Made by a program: the position numbers and the translations under genes. The notes below the pieces were generated by a model, which searched no databases, was not told the DNA's origin, and saw nothing but the letters and a program-made list of their open reading frames with translations. Below are positions 54,493 through 64,000 of a DNA stretch of 64,000 nucleotides, one piece after another; the first letter of the stretch is position 1; the number at the start of each line of letters is the position of its first letter. This DNA is from Flavobacteriia bacterium (GTDB lineage Bacteria; Bacteroidota; Bacteroidia; Flavobacteriales_D; Crocinitomicaceae), in assembly GCA_947463445.1 (NCBI GenBank), contig CANHRS010000001.1, positions 48,062 to 112,061 of the forward strand, read 5' to 3'.

Positions 54493-55848
54493 TTAAACAT
54501 TTTCCAATTTAGAACTCACAAAAGGTTCGTGTGCAAAATGTTTTGGATCTTTTACTTTTTCAGGATGCAAAATGTGGTATTCAAACTCCTCACGGAAGTG
54601 ACGAATCGCACTTGCAATTGGCCATGCAGAAGCATCTCCTAATGGACAAATGGTATTTCCTTCTATTTTTTTCGCGATATCTACCAACAAATCAATGTCT
54701 TTCATCGAACCATGTCCGTGTTCAATACGGTGTAATACTTTTTCCATCCATCCAGTACCTTCACGGCAAGGGGAACATTGTCCGCAGGATTCGTGGTGGT
54801 AGAAACGTGCTAATGTCCAAGTATGACGAACAATACACGCAGTTTCGTCCATAATTACAAATCCACCAGAACCTAACATCGTACCAGAAACGAATCCACC
54901 ATCCGATAAAGACTCATACGTCATCAAACGATCTTCACCGTTTGCTGTTTTTGTAATTAAATGTGCTGGTAAGATTGGAACGGAAGAACCACCAGCAATC
55001 ATCGCTTTGATTTTTCTACCTCCCTTAATACCACCACAGTATTCATCGGAATAAATAAATTCTTCTACCGTTAAGCCAAGTTCAATTTCGTAGGTCCCTG
55101 GTTTATTGATGTGACCTGATGCAGAAATTAACTTTGTACCAGTACTTCTGCCAACGCCAATTTTAGCATACTCATCTCCGGTAATGTTGATTATATGTGG
55201 AACAGCAGCAATCGTCTCAACGTTATTTACTACTGTTGGTGAAGCATATAAACCCGAGATCGCTGGAAAAGGTGGTTTCATTCGTGGATTTCCACGTTTC
55301 CCTTCCAAAGATTCTAATAATGCCGTTTCTTCCCCACAGATATATGCTCCAGCACCGATTTGAACGTGCACATCTAAACTATAGTCTGTTCCAAAAATAT
55401 TTTTCCCTAACAATCCAGCAGCATACGCCTCTTCGATTGCTTTTTCTAAAATACGTAGTACATAAAAGTATTCACCACGAATATAGATATAAGAAGTTTT
55501 CGCACCTAAAGCAAAGCTAGAAACCAACATCCCTTCAATTAAGGAATGAGGAATTTTCTCCATCAAATAACGATCTTTGAATGTACCTGGCTCACTTTCA
55601 TCCGCGTTACATACCAAATACCTTGGTTTTTCTGATTTTTTATCTATAAAACTCCATTTCATTCCCGCAGGGAAACCAGCTCCACCTCTACCTCTTAAGC
55701 CAGATTTTTTAACCTCTTCCGTAATATCATCTGGTTGCATGGTTTTGATTGCTTTTTCAGCAGCCGAATAACCTCCCATTTTACGGTAAACTTCCAGTGT
55801 TTCAATTCCTGGTACGTTAATGTGTTCTAATAATAATTTGCGTCCCAT
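54493..55848 (-). CDS. nuoF: NADH-quinone oxidoreductase subunit F (NADH/FMN binding)
   Basis: 451 residues. GLRGRGGAGFPAGMKWSF (FMN/NADH Rossmann-like loop, about 49-66), CNADESEPGTFKDR (about 79-92) and the [4Fe-4S] N3 motif ESCGQCSPCREGTGWM (about 354-369) with a final Cys in NTICPLGDA. Site of NADH oxidation in the peripheral arm. 38 nt before nuoG. Confidence 0.97.
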   Translation of the reverse strand: MGRKLLLEHINVPGIETLEVYRKMGGYSAAEKAIKTMQPDDITEEVKKSGLRGRGGAGFPAGMKWSFIDKKSEKPRYLVCNADESEPGTFKDRYLMEKIPHSLIEGMLVSSFALGAKTSYIYIRGEYFYVLRILEKAIEEAYAAGLLGKNIFGTDYSLDVHVQIGAGAYICGEETALLESLEGKRGNPRMKPPFPAISGLYASPTVVNNVETIAAVPHIINITGDEYAKIGVGRSTGTKLISASGHINKPGTYEIELGLTVEEFIYSDEYCGGIKGGRKIKAMIAGGSSVPILPAHLITKTANGEDRLMTYESLSDGGFVSGTMLGSGGFVIMDETACIVRHTWTLARFYHHESCGQCSPCREGTGWMEKVLHRIEHGHGSMKDIDLLVDIAKKIEGNTICPLGDASAWPIASAIRHFREEFEYHILHPEKVKDPKHFAHEPFVSSKLENV

Positions 55849-55867
55849 AGTAGTACTTATAACCCTA

Positions 55868-56383
55868 TTAACAATATCTAGAGCGCTTGTTCTCTGCGCG
55901 TAATTTCTCTATCAAAGCATCTGCTTTCGTCTCATCCAAGTTTTCGTGGTAATCTGCACCACATTGTAACATTGGTGCTGTTCCACAAGAACCTAAACAT
56001 TCTACTGTTTTCAAAGTAAACATTCCATCTTCCGAAGTTTCACCTACTTTGATGTTCAATTTTTTCTCGAAATGCGCTACCAAATCATCTGCGCCATTTA
56101 ACATACAAGGACCTGTTTGACACACTTCTAACAAACATTTTCCAACAGGTTTTAAGTTGTACATCGAATAAAAAGAAGCCACCTCATATACTTCAATAGG
56201 CTTAATTTCTAAAATGGAGGCAACGTAATCCATTACATCGGAACTTAACCAACCATCAAATTCTGCCTGTGCTACGTGAAGTACAGGTAGTAATGCAGAT
56301 TTTTGTCTCCCTTCTGGGTAACGTTTGATTAACTTATTTACAACCGCTAAAGTTTCGGCTGAAAAAACTATTTCTTTGGACAT
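55868..56383 (-). CDS. nuoE: NADH-quinone oxidoreductase subunit E ([2Fe-2S])
   Basis: 171 residues, thioredoxin-like ferredoxin. Cluster cysteines are in CQTGPCMLNGADDL (about 89-102) and CLGSCGTAPMLQCG (about 129-142). 19 nt before nuoF, 27 nt after nuoD. Confidence 0.95.
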   Translation of the reverse strand: MSKEIVFSAETLAVVNKLIKRYPEGRQKSALLPVLHVAQAEFDGWLSSDVMDYVASILEIKPIEVYEVASFYSMYNLKPVGKCLLEVCQTGPCMLNGADDLVAHFEKKLNIKVGETSEDGMFTLKTVECLGSCGTAPMLQCGADYHENLDETKADALIEKLRAENKRSRYC

Positions 56384-56410
56384 ATTCTACTACTTATAAT
56401 TGCATAAATA

Positions 56411-57619
56411 CTATGCGTCTAACTCACCTGCAATCACGTTCAAACTACTCAACGTCAATACAGCATCGGATAACATAGCGCCTTTAATCATTTCTGTATA
56501 TGCTTGGTAATAAATGAAGCAAGGTCTTCTAAAACTCAAACGGAATGGCGTTCTACCCCCATCGCTAATTAAATAAAAACCTAACTCACCATTACCGCCT
56601 TCCACAGCGTGATATACCTCACCAACAGGAACATTTGTTTCACCCATTACAATTTTGAATTGGTAAATCAGTGCTTCCATGTTGTGGTATACTTCTTCTT
56701 TTGGAGGAAGGTAAAAATCAGGAACATCTGCGTGGATTGGTCCTTCTGGTAATTTTGCAATTGCTTGTTTGATAATACGTAACGATTGGTGCATCTCTTC
56801 TTGACGTACCATAAAACGATCGTAGATATCCCCATTTGTTCCTACTGGAATATCAAACTCGAAATCTTCGTAGGAAGAATAAGGCGCAGCGACACGAACG
56901 TCATAGTCAACACCAGCAGCACGTAAATTTGGTCCAGTAAAACCATAATTCAATGCTCTTTCCGCAGAAATCGGTCCAGCACCAACTACACGATCCATGA
57001 AGATTCTATTTCGCATTAATAGCTTTTCAAATTCAGCTAATAATTTAGGTAGACTTTGCAAAGAAGCGTTCACTTTATCCCAAACACGTGGCGAAAAATC
57101 TCTTTCTAAACCTCCGATACGCCCCATGTTGGTAGTCAAACGCGCACCACATAGTTCTTCAAAAATTTCGTATATTTTTTCTCTTTCTTGGAATACAAAT
57201 AAGAAACCACTTAAAGCTCCTGTATCTACACCAATAACACTATTACATACTAGGTGATCTGCAATACGCGAAAATTCCATTAAAATTACACGTAAATATT
57301 GTGCTCTTTTTGGAACTTCGATTCCCAATAATTTTTCCATGGTCATATGCCATCCAAAATTATTGATAGGTGCCGAACAATAGTTCAATCGGTCAGTAAG
57401 TGTAGGTATTTGATAAAAAGCGCGTCTTTCGGCTAATTTTTCAAAAGCACGGTGAATATAACCCACCGTTGGAACTGCATCTATAATAATATCTCCATCC
57501 ATCGTAAGAATGTTTTGGAAAATACCGTGTGTTGCAGGGTGAGTAGGACCTAAATTAAGGATTGAATATCCTAATTTTTCCGCATCTACTCTCTTTTTTT
57601 CTAATTCTGTTGTATTCAT
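56411..57619 (-). CDS. nuoD: NADH-quinone oxidoreductase subunit D
   Basis: 402 residues. NLGPTHPATHGIFQNILTMD with the quinone-site His, and GYIHRAFEKLAERRAFYQIP are conserved; the C-terminal DAVLTLSSLNVIAGELDA closes the family fold. Forms the quinone pocket with NuoB. It lies 11 nt downstream of the GldL-like small gene. Confidence 0.96.
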   Translation of the reverse strand: MNTTELEKKRVDAEKLGYSILNLGPTHPATHGIFQNILTMDGDIIIDAVPTVGYIHRAFEKLAERRAFYQIPTLTDRLNYCSAPINNFGWHMTMEKLLGIEVPKRAQYLRVILMEFSRIADHLVCNSVIGVDTGALSGFLFVFQEREKIYEIFEELCGARLTTNMGRIGGLERDFSPRVWDKVNASLQSLPKLLAEFEKLLMRNRIFMDRVVGAGPISAERALNYGFTGPNLRAAGVDYDVRVAAPYSSYEDFEFDIPVGTNGDIYDRFMVRQEEMHQSLRIIKQAIAKLPEGPIHADVPDFYLPPKEEVYHNMEALIYQFKIVMGETNVPVGEVYHAVEGGNGELGFYLISDGGRTPFRLSFRRPCFIYYQAYTEMIKGAMLSDAVLTLSSLNVIAGELDA

Positions 57620-57630
57620 ACCTAATTAGT

Positions 57631-57831
57631 TTAATTCGTATGAGAATTACTTGCTTGTCCTTTTTTCGTCCATTTAACTAATAAAAAAACAAATGTTACA
57701 AGCATTAATAGTTGACCAAAAATCAATAACAAATTAGCAAAAGGCCAATGCATAATTTTAAAAAATGCACCTACCATCACCAAAAAAGCGGAAAGTAAGA
57801 AAGCTAAAATAATTCTTAATCTATCATTCAT
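57631..57831 (-). CDS. 66-aa membrane protein with GldL-like FKIMHWP motif
   Basis: 66 residues. Two membrane segments (about 6-24 and 33-50) are joined by the motif VGAFFKIMHWPFANLLL (about 19-35), which resembles the N-terminal two-helix region of the T9SS/gliding motor protein GldL. The tail is basic and hydrophilic. It sits tightly between nuoC (11 nt) and nuoD (11 nt), so it must be co-transcribed and translated with complex I. It is far too short for GldL (about 200-300 residues). Function unknown; a complex I accessory or assembly protein is possible. Confidence 0.75.
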   Translation of the reverse strand: MNDRLRIILAFLLSAFLVMVGAFFKIMHWPFANLLLIFGQLLMLVTFVFLLVKWTKKGQASNSHTN

Positions 57832-57842
57832 AATTTCAAAAA

Positions 57843-58349
57843 TTATCGTCCAAACTTGCTATCGTCTTTATCATCTCTTGTCTCATCTTCCAATTGGTAT
57901 TGTTTACGCAATGGAAAATAAGGTTGATCATCCATGTTTAAGATTTTCGTTAAATTAGGATGGCCAGTAAATTCAATTCCAAAGAAATCATACGTTTCTC
58001 TTTCTAACCAATTTGCGGTAGAGAAAAGGGAAGTAACACTTGGTACTTGAATTTTAGCTTCTGAAGTATATACTTTCAAACGTATACGTTGGTTTTTCAC
58101 CATATCGTTTAATTGATAAACTACACAGAATTCTTCTTCCTTTACATTGTCCGGGTAATGAACCCCACAGATAGATGTTAAGAATTGAAATTTATATAAT
58201 TCAAAATCATATAAAAAAGTCAACACATCTAAAATGCTTTCTTTTTTAAAAGTAAACGTTGGGAAATCAACAATTAATTCTTGTTTCACCAATGCATCCG
58301 CGAATTTTTCGTGTAATGCTTTTCCAATAGATTCCGTTACGTTTTCCAT
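57843..58349 (-). CDS. nuoC: NADH-quinone oxidoreductase subunit C
   Basis: 168 residues, the separate (not fused to NuoD) form. LTSICGVHYPDNVKEEEFCV, VTSLFSTANWLERETYDFFG and FTGHPNLTKILNMDD are the conserved 30-kDa-subunit motifs. Acidic tail. 1 nt after nuoB. Confidence 0.95.
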   Translation of the reverse strand: MENVTESIGKALHEKFADALVKQELIVDFPTFTFKKESILDVLTFLYDFELYKFQFLTSICGVHYPDNVKEEEFCVVYQLNDMVKNQRIRLKVYTSEAKIQVPSVTSLFSTANWLERETYDFFGIEFTGHPNLTKILNMDDQPYFPLRKQYQLEDETRDDKDDSKFGR

Positions 58350-58350
58350 A

Positions 58351-58920
58351 TTATTCGATTCCGTAGGATGCTAATAATTCTTTATATTCAGGAGAACTTC
58401 TTCTACGAAGTGATTCTTTTCCAACTAATTCTTGTACTTTCAAAATACCGTCAATCACTTGTTCCGGTCTTGGAGGACAACCAGGGACATATACATCCAC
58501 TGGAATGATACGATCAATTCCTTGCAATACACTGTATGTATCAAATATACCGCCACTGGAAGCACAAGCACCCATTGCTAATACCCAACGAGGTTCAGCC
58601 ATTTGAAGGTAAACTTGTTTAACTACTGGTGCTAATTTTTTAGAAATTGTTCCCATAACCATTAATAAGTCAGCCTGACGCGGAGAAAAACTCAAACGTT
58701 CAGACCCAAAACGACCTAAATCATAGTGAGAAGCCATTGTAGCCATGAATTCAATTCCACAACAAGAAGTTGCAAAAGGTAAAGGCCACAAAGAATTTTT
58801 ACGCGCTAAACCAACTACTTGGTCTAAAGATGTAGCAAAAAAACCAGCACCTTCAATACCTTCAGGAGCTTTGGTAATATTTACCTTTGATTCAATAATA
58901 TCTTTATTTTCTGTACTCAT
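58351..58920 (-). CDS. nuoB: NADH-quinone oxidoreductase subunit B ([4Fe-4S] N2)
   Basis: 189 residues. The N2 ligands are visible: tandem CC in TSCCGIEFMATMASHYDLGR (about 52-71), Cys in MGACASSGGIFDTYS (about 116-130) and PGCPPRPEQVIDG (about 146-158). 3 nt after nuoA. Confidence 0.97.
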   Translation of the reverse strand: MSTENKDIIESKVNITKAPEGIEGAGFFATSLDQVVGLARKNSLWPLPFATSCCGIEFMATMASHYDLGRFGSERLSFSPRQADLLMVMGTISKKLAPVVKQVYLQMAEPRWVLAMGACASSGGIFDTYSVLQGIDRIIPVDVYVPGCPPRPEQVIDGILKVQELVGKESLRRRSSPEYKELLASYGIE

Positions 58921-58923
58921 CGT

Positions 58924-59295
58924 CTAATTATTATCTTCCCATTTTAAAGCACCTTTCTTGATAACATAGAAAAAGCCTAATAAAAGAAGTCCTATAAATA
59001 AAAACATTTCTAATAATCCTGTTAATCCTAATGCTTTAAAGTTAACTGCCCAAGGATACATGAAAATCACCTCCACATCAAAAAGGACAAATAAAATAGC
59101 GGTTAAGAAATAACGAACAGAATAAGGAACACGTGCATTTCCTGAAGATTCAATACCACATTCAAATGGATCTAATTTTTTCTTTGTTTTTCTTTTTGGT
59201 CCTAAAAAATGTGTCGCAATAATGGTTGTAACCACGAATCCTAGCGCAACAGCAAGCTGAATTAAAATAGGAACATAACTAATTGGTGTTTCCAT
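58924..59295 (-). CDS. nuoA: NADH-quinone oxidoreductase subunit A
   Basis: 123 residues, three membrane segments. KLDPFECGIESSGNARVPYS (about 41-60, the conserved loop with Cys) and VLFDVEVIFMYPWAVNFKAL are diagnostic. First gene of the operon nuoABC-x-DEFGHIJKLMN. The upstream 270 nt (59296-59565) shows no TAnnTTTG box that I could identify and no other gene. Confidence 0.96.
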   Translation of the reverse strand: METPISYVPILIQLAVALGFVVTTIIATHFLGPKRKTKKKLDPFECGIESSGNARVPYSVRYFLTAILFVLFDVEVIFMYPWAVNFKALGLTGLLEMFLFIGLLLLGFFYVIKKGALKWEDNN

Positions 59296-59565
59296 AAACG
59301 TGTAAATTTCAATTAATTTTTATATGTTTCTGAATGTCAAATAGTTGAAAACACTGCGATTAGGTTATCATTTATTTACCAAAAGAAACGAACTGCTAAA
59401 TTAATGAATTTTAGTTTTTTTTAACAATTTCGAGAAGAAATGTTGATACAAAAAGCAAAAAGAATTAAGTGGGATATCAAAATTAATAAGACAGCCATTT
59501 TGAATTATAAATACAGATTGCAAATTTAAAAACCTTAATTTCGTTCCTCAAAACCCTAAAACTTC

Positions 59566-61305
59566 ATGAAGTTACTTCTTTCCTATTTAAAAAATTACAA
59601 ATGGCTGGTGATACTTGCACTTTTTTTAGCTGCAATAAATCAAGTATTTTCACTCATTGACCCATTATTTTTCAAGCGCATTGTGGATGAATACGCAACA
59701 AATCCTCACAAACATGATAAAGCATACTATATTAAAGGTGTTGGAGGATTAATTTTACTATCCATGGGTGCTGCTATGGTTTCTCGTATTGCTAAAAATT
59801 TTCAAGATTATTTTGTCAACGTTATCACCCAAAAAATAGGCGCTAAAATCTACTCCGATGGACTAAAGCACTCGTTGGAATTACCATATCAAGTATTTGA
59901 AGACCAACGAAGTGGTGAAACATTAGGGAAACTTCAAAAAGTTAGAACAGATGTAGAAAAATTAATCAACGCGTTCATTGGTATATTATTTACATCCTTA
60001 ATTGGTGTCATCTTTGTGATGGTATATGCGATAAGAATCCATTGGTTGATTGCGCCTGTGTATTTTGCTGCGGTCCCATTATTGGGATTTATAAGTTCTG
60101 TATTAAGTAAAAAAATTAAAGTAATTCAAAAGAAAATTGTTGGAGAGACAACCGCACTGGCAGGATCCACAACGGAATCATTGCGCAATATCGAATTAGT
60201 GAAAAGTTTGGGATTGGCCGAACAAGAAATTAACCGATTAAATGATACTACTTTAAAAATTTTGGGGCTTGAATTAAAAAAAGTACGTTACATCCGTAGC
60301 ATCAGTTTCATCCAAGGAACCTTTGTCAATTTATTACGAAGCAGTATATTATTTTTATTAATGTATTTGATTTTCGCAGATAACATGACCTTGGGAGAAT
60401 TATTCTCCCTACAAATTTATTCCTTCTTTATTTTTGGTCCATTACAAGAATTGGGGAATATCATTAATATTTACCGAGAGGCGGAAGTATCTTTAGATAA
60501 TTTTAAAACCATTTTAGATACACCAGTAGAAAAGAAACCAGCTAATCCAACCCAAATCAATGGCATCGAAACATTAGCATTTAATGCAGTTTCTTTTCAA
60601 CATCAAAGTGCTACTACGAAAGCTTTAGAAAACATTAGTTTTTCTACCAAAAAAGGTGAAACTATTGCGTTTGTTGGTCCTTCAGGTTCTGGAAAAACTT
60701 CGCTGGTTAAATTATTAGTAGGCTTATATCAACCAGAAGAAGGAGAAATTTATTATAATGATTTTAAAAGTCACGATATTGATTTAGACCAATTACGCGG
60801 TCAGATAGGTTTTGTCACCCAAGATACTCAATTGTTTTCCGGCACAATCAAAGAAAATTTATTGTTTGTAGCACCAAATGCGAGCGATGAAGCATGCATG
60901 AAAGCATTAGAGCAAGCAGCTTGTCAATCACTTTTAGCAAGAGCAGATAATGGACTTGATACCATGATTGGAGAAGGTGGGGTAAAAGTTTCCGGAGGGG
61001 AAAAACAAAGACTATCCATTGCACGTTCTTTGTTGCGAAATCCATCCCTATTAGTTTTTGATGAAGCAACCTCGGCATTAGACTCCTTAACAGAAGAAGA
61101 AATTAGCAAAACAGTACGCGATTTATCCGCAAAAAAATCGCATATTACCATATTAATAGCCCATCGATTAAGTACCATTATGCATGCTGATCGTATTTTT
61201 GTATTAGAAAAAGGACAAATCACAGAAGCTGGAAAACACCTTGAATTACTTGAAGAAAAAGGCTTGTACTATGCAATGTGGAGGCAACAAATAGGAGAAA
61301 GATAA
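59566..61305 (+). CDS. ABC transporter with fused membrane and ATPase domains (MsbA-like exporter)
   Basis: 579 residues. Six membrane segments (about 1-310) precede the nucleotide-binding domain: Walker A GPSGSGKTSLVKLL (about 374-387), Q-loop TQDTQL, signature VSGGEKQRLSIARSLL (about 477-492), Walker B LLVFDEATSALD (about 498-509) and switch His in IAHRLSTI. A homodimeric lipid/drug exporter is likely; substrate unknown. 19 nt before hutI. Confidence 0.93.
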   Translation: MKLLLSYLKNYKWLVILALFLAAINQVFSLIDPLFFKRIVDEYATNPHKHDKAYYIKGVGGLILLSMGAAMVSRIAKNFQDYFVNVITQKIGAKIYSDGLKHSLELPYQVFEDQRSGETLGKLQKVRTDVEKLINAFIGILFTSLIGVIFVMVYAIRIHWLIAPVYFAAVPLLGFISSVLSKKIKVIQKKIVGETTALAGSTTESLRNIELVKSLGLAEQEINRLNDTTLKILGLELKKVRYIRSISFIQGTFVNLLRSSILFLLMYLIFADNMTLGELFSLQIYSFFIFGPLQELGNIINIYREAEVSLDNFKTILDTPVEKKPANPTQINGIETLAFNAVSFQHQSATTKALENISFSTKKGETIAFVGPSGSGKTSLVKLLVGLYQPEEGEIYYNDFKSHDIDLDQLRGQIGFVTQDTQLFSGTIKENLLFVAPNASDEACMKALEQAACQSLLARADNGLDTMIGEGGVKVSGGEKQRLSIARSLLRNPSLLVFDEATSALDSLTEEEISKTVRDLSAKKSHITILIAHRLSTIMHADRIFVLEKGQITEAGKHLELLEEKGLYYAMWRQQIGER

Positions 61306-61324
61306 TCGAATAACAAAAAGAATC

Positions 61325-62557
61325 ATGTCAAAAATTCTTATAAAAAACATCAAAGGATTAGTTCAATACGGTGAAAACCTTCCTATCGCACGAATAGGTA
61401 AAGAAATGGAAGAACTACCAATTTTAGAAAACGCATATCTTGCAATCGAAGACAACATTATTGTGGCATATGGATCGATGGAAGAATGGGAAGGCATTAC
61501 CGATTGGCGTAATGTGGAAGTGATCGATGCAGAAGGAAAATATGTTCTACCTGGATTTTGTGATTCACACACACATATCGTATTTGCTAAAAGTCGCGAA
61601 GAAGAATTTGTTGATCGTATCAAAGGATTAACCTATGAAGAAATTGCATTAAAAGGTGGAGGGATATTAAACTCCGCAAGACGATTAGCAGAAAAATCGG
61701 AAGATGATTTATATGAAGAAGCTCTCTTGCGCGTAAAAAAAGTCATGGCAACTGGAACAGCTGCCATTGAAATAAAATCTGGCTACGGATTATGCGTGGA
61801 AGCGGAATTAAAGATGTTGCGAGTCATTAAACGTTTGAAAGAAACTCTTCCAATCACTGTTAAAGCAACTTTTTTAGGTGCGCATGCATTTCCTACAGCA
61901 TATAAAGAAAATCATCGCGGGTATATCGATTTGATTATTAACGAAATGTTACCTAAAATAGCCGAAGAAAAATTGGCAGATTATATTGATGTATTCTGTG
62001 AACGCAATTATTTTTCATTGGAAGAAATGGAAGAAATATTGTTGGCAGGGAAAAAATACGGCTTAATTCCAAAAGTACACGTGAATCAATTTTCCGTAAT
62101 GGGAGGAGTTGCAAAGGCGATTGAATTAGGTGCATTATCGGTGGACCACTTGGAAGAAATCTCGGAGGAAGATATAGAAGCAATTAAACATTCCGAATGT
62201 ATGCCAACCTTATTACCGAGTTGTTCGCATTTCATTTCGATTCCATTTGGAAATGCACGAAGATTAATAGAAGCAGGATTACCCATTGCTTTGGCTAGTG
62301 ATTTTAATCCAGGTACCACACCAACCGGTAATTTACAAGTTGTTCTTTCATTGGCTTGTATCAAAATGAAGTTAACACCAGAAGAAGCGATCAACGCACT
62401 AACCTTAAACGCTGCATATGCGATGGGAATTCATACAACTCACGGAAGTATCAGTCTTGGCAAAAGTGGGAATGTACTGATCACGCATGAAATACCATCC
62501 CTCGCTTACATACCGTATGCGTTTGGCGAAAATCATGTAGCGCGATTAATTACATAA
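61325..62557 (+). CDS. hutI: Imidazolonepropionase
   Basis: 410 residues. Amidohydrolase of histidine degradation: hydrolyses imidazolone-5-propionate to formiminoglutamate. Metal ligands SHTHIVFAKSREEEF (about 83-97), HAFPTAYKENHRGY, HVNQFSVMGG (His about 245) and ASDFNPGTTPTGN (Asp about 321). No other hut gene is in the window; it may share a transcript with the ABC exporter. Confidence 0.95.
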   Translation: MSKILIKNIKGLVQYGENLPIARIGKEMEELPILENAYLAIEDNIIVAYGSMEEWEGITDWRNVEVIDAEGKYVLPGFCDSHTHIVFAKSREEEFVDRIKGLTYEEIALKGGGILNSARRLAEKSEDDLYEEALLRVKKVMATGTAAIEIKSGYGLCVEAELKMLRVIKRLKETLPITVKATFLGAHAFPTAYKENHRGYIDLIINEMLPKIAEEKLADYIDVFCERNYFSLEEMEEILLAGKKYGLIPKVHVNQFSVMGGVAKAIELGALSVDHLEEISEEDIEAIKHSECMPTLLPSCSHFISIPFGNARRLIEAGLPIALASDFNPGTTPTGNLQVVLSLACIKMKLTPEEAINALTLNAAYAMGIHTTHGSISLGKSGNVLITHEIPSLAYIPYAFGENHVARLIT

Positions 62558-62647
62558 AAATAGTTTAGTGGAAAGAAGGAACACTCCTAAAAAAAGGAAA
62601 AAAATGATTTTTCCACTGAATCATAGCAAATAAAAAAATAAAAGATA

Positions 62648-62655
62648 TATCTTTG
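62648..62655 (+). promoter_or_regulatory. -7 box (TATCTTTG) of atpD
   Basis: TATCTTTG matches TAnnTTTG and lies 37 nt before the atpD ATG. Confidence 0.5.
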
Positions 62656-62680
62656 CATCCAAATTCAGAATTACACTTAA

Positions 62681-64000
<1,320 letters not shown>

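Noticed and set aside
59430..59530. Small plus-strand frame of about 29 codons upstream of the ABC exporter
   Set aside because: Lys/Ile-rich composition expected of AT-rich intergenic DNA, no promoter or homology hint.
62568..62625. Hairpin AGTGGAAA/TTTCCACT between hutI and atpD
   Set aside because: The loop is over 30 nt and no T-run follows, so I do not call it a terminator.

Overview
The window reads as chromosome of a low-GC member of the Bacteroidota, most likely Flavobacteriales (a Fluviicola/Crocinitomicaceae-like organism is my guess; the genus cannot be fixed from this sequence). Support: an alternative complex III (Act) cluster, the type IX secretion lipoprotein PorW/SprE, a secreted protein with a T9SS-type C-terminal domain, a short NuoG, an atpD that starts its own transcription unit, many -7 boxes of the Bacteroidota form TAnnTTTG (some with a -33 TTTG 19 nt upstream), and few visible Shine-Dalgarno sites.

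Layout. 1-5.0 kb: end of an act operon on the minus strand (ActA, ActB cut by the window edge) and a divergent SPOR protein. 5.1-9.9 kb: flavoprotein, divergent purT and prs, rplY, and a SUFU-domain protein. 10-15 kb: surface polysaccharide genes (Wzz-type protein, O-antigen ligase/polymerase), a VIT1-type metal transporter, a decayed IS3 transposase and a GT87-like glycosyltransferase. 15.4-19 kb: an unknown lipoprotein and a lysozyme-like protein, divergent from a TIGR02594/CHAP-like endopeptidase. 19-34 kb: housekeeping genes (aspS, rluB, mce, a Cys/Met PLP enzyme, queA), an AddB-like nuclease that lacks an expected last cysteine, a serine hydrolase and a PIF1-like helicase, mixed with secreted proteins of unknown function. 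34-42 kb: plus-strand run DUF2141-hpt-adk-obgE-PAP2-tRNA-Leu(CAA)-yraN-porW-purK. 42-45.5 kb: three type II toxin-antitoxin modules around dxr, two of them behind a duplicated promoter segment, in a region rich in palindromic repeats. 45.5-59.3 kb: two small membrane proteins, then the complete minus-strand nuoA-N operon with an extra GldL-like 66-aa membrane protein between nuoC and nuoD. 59.5-64 kb: ABC exporter, hutI and the start of atpD.

How it fits together. Complex I feeds the quinone pool, ACIII takes electrons from it, and ATP synthase uses the resulting gradient. purT, purK, prs, hpt and adk cover purine synthesis and salvage. PorW/SprE belongs to the machinery that would export the CTD-bearing protein at 26.9 kb. 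I found no CRISPR array, rRNA or intact mobile element. The least ordinary parts are the toxin-antitoxin/repeat cluster at 41.9-45.9 kb, the repeats in which several stop codons are embedded, the possible Fe-S cysteine loss in the AddB-like nuclease, and the small membrane proteins in and near the nuo operon.
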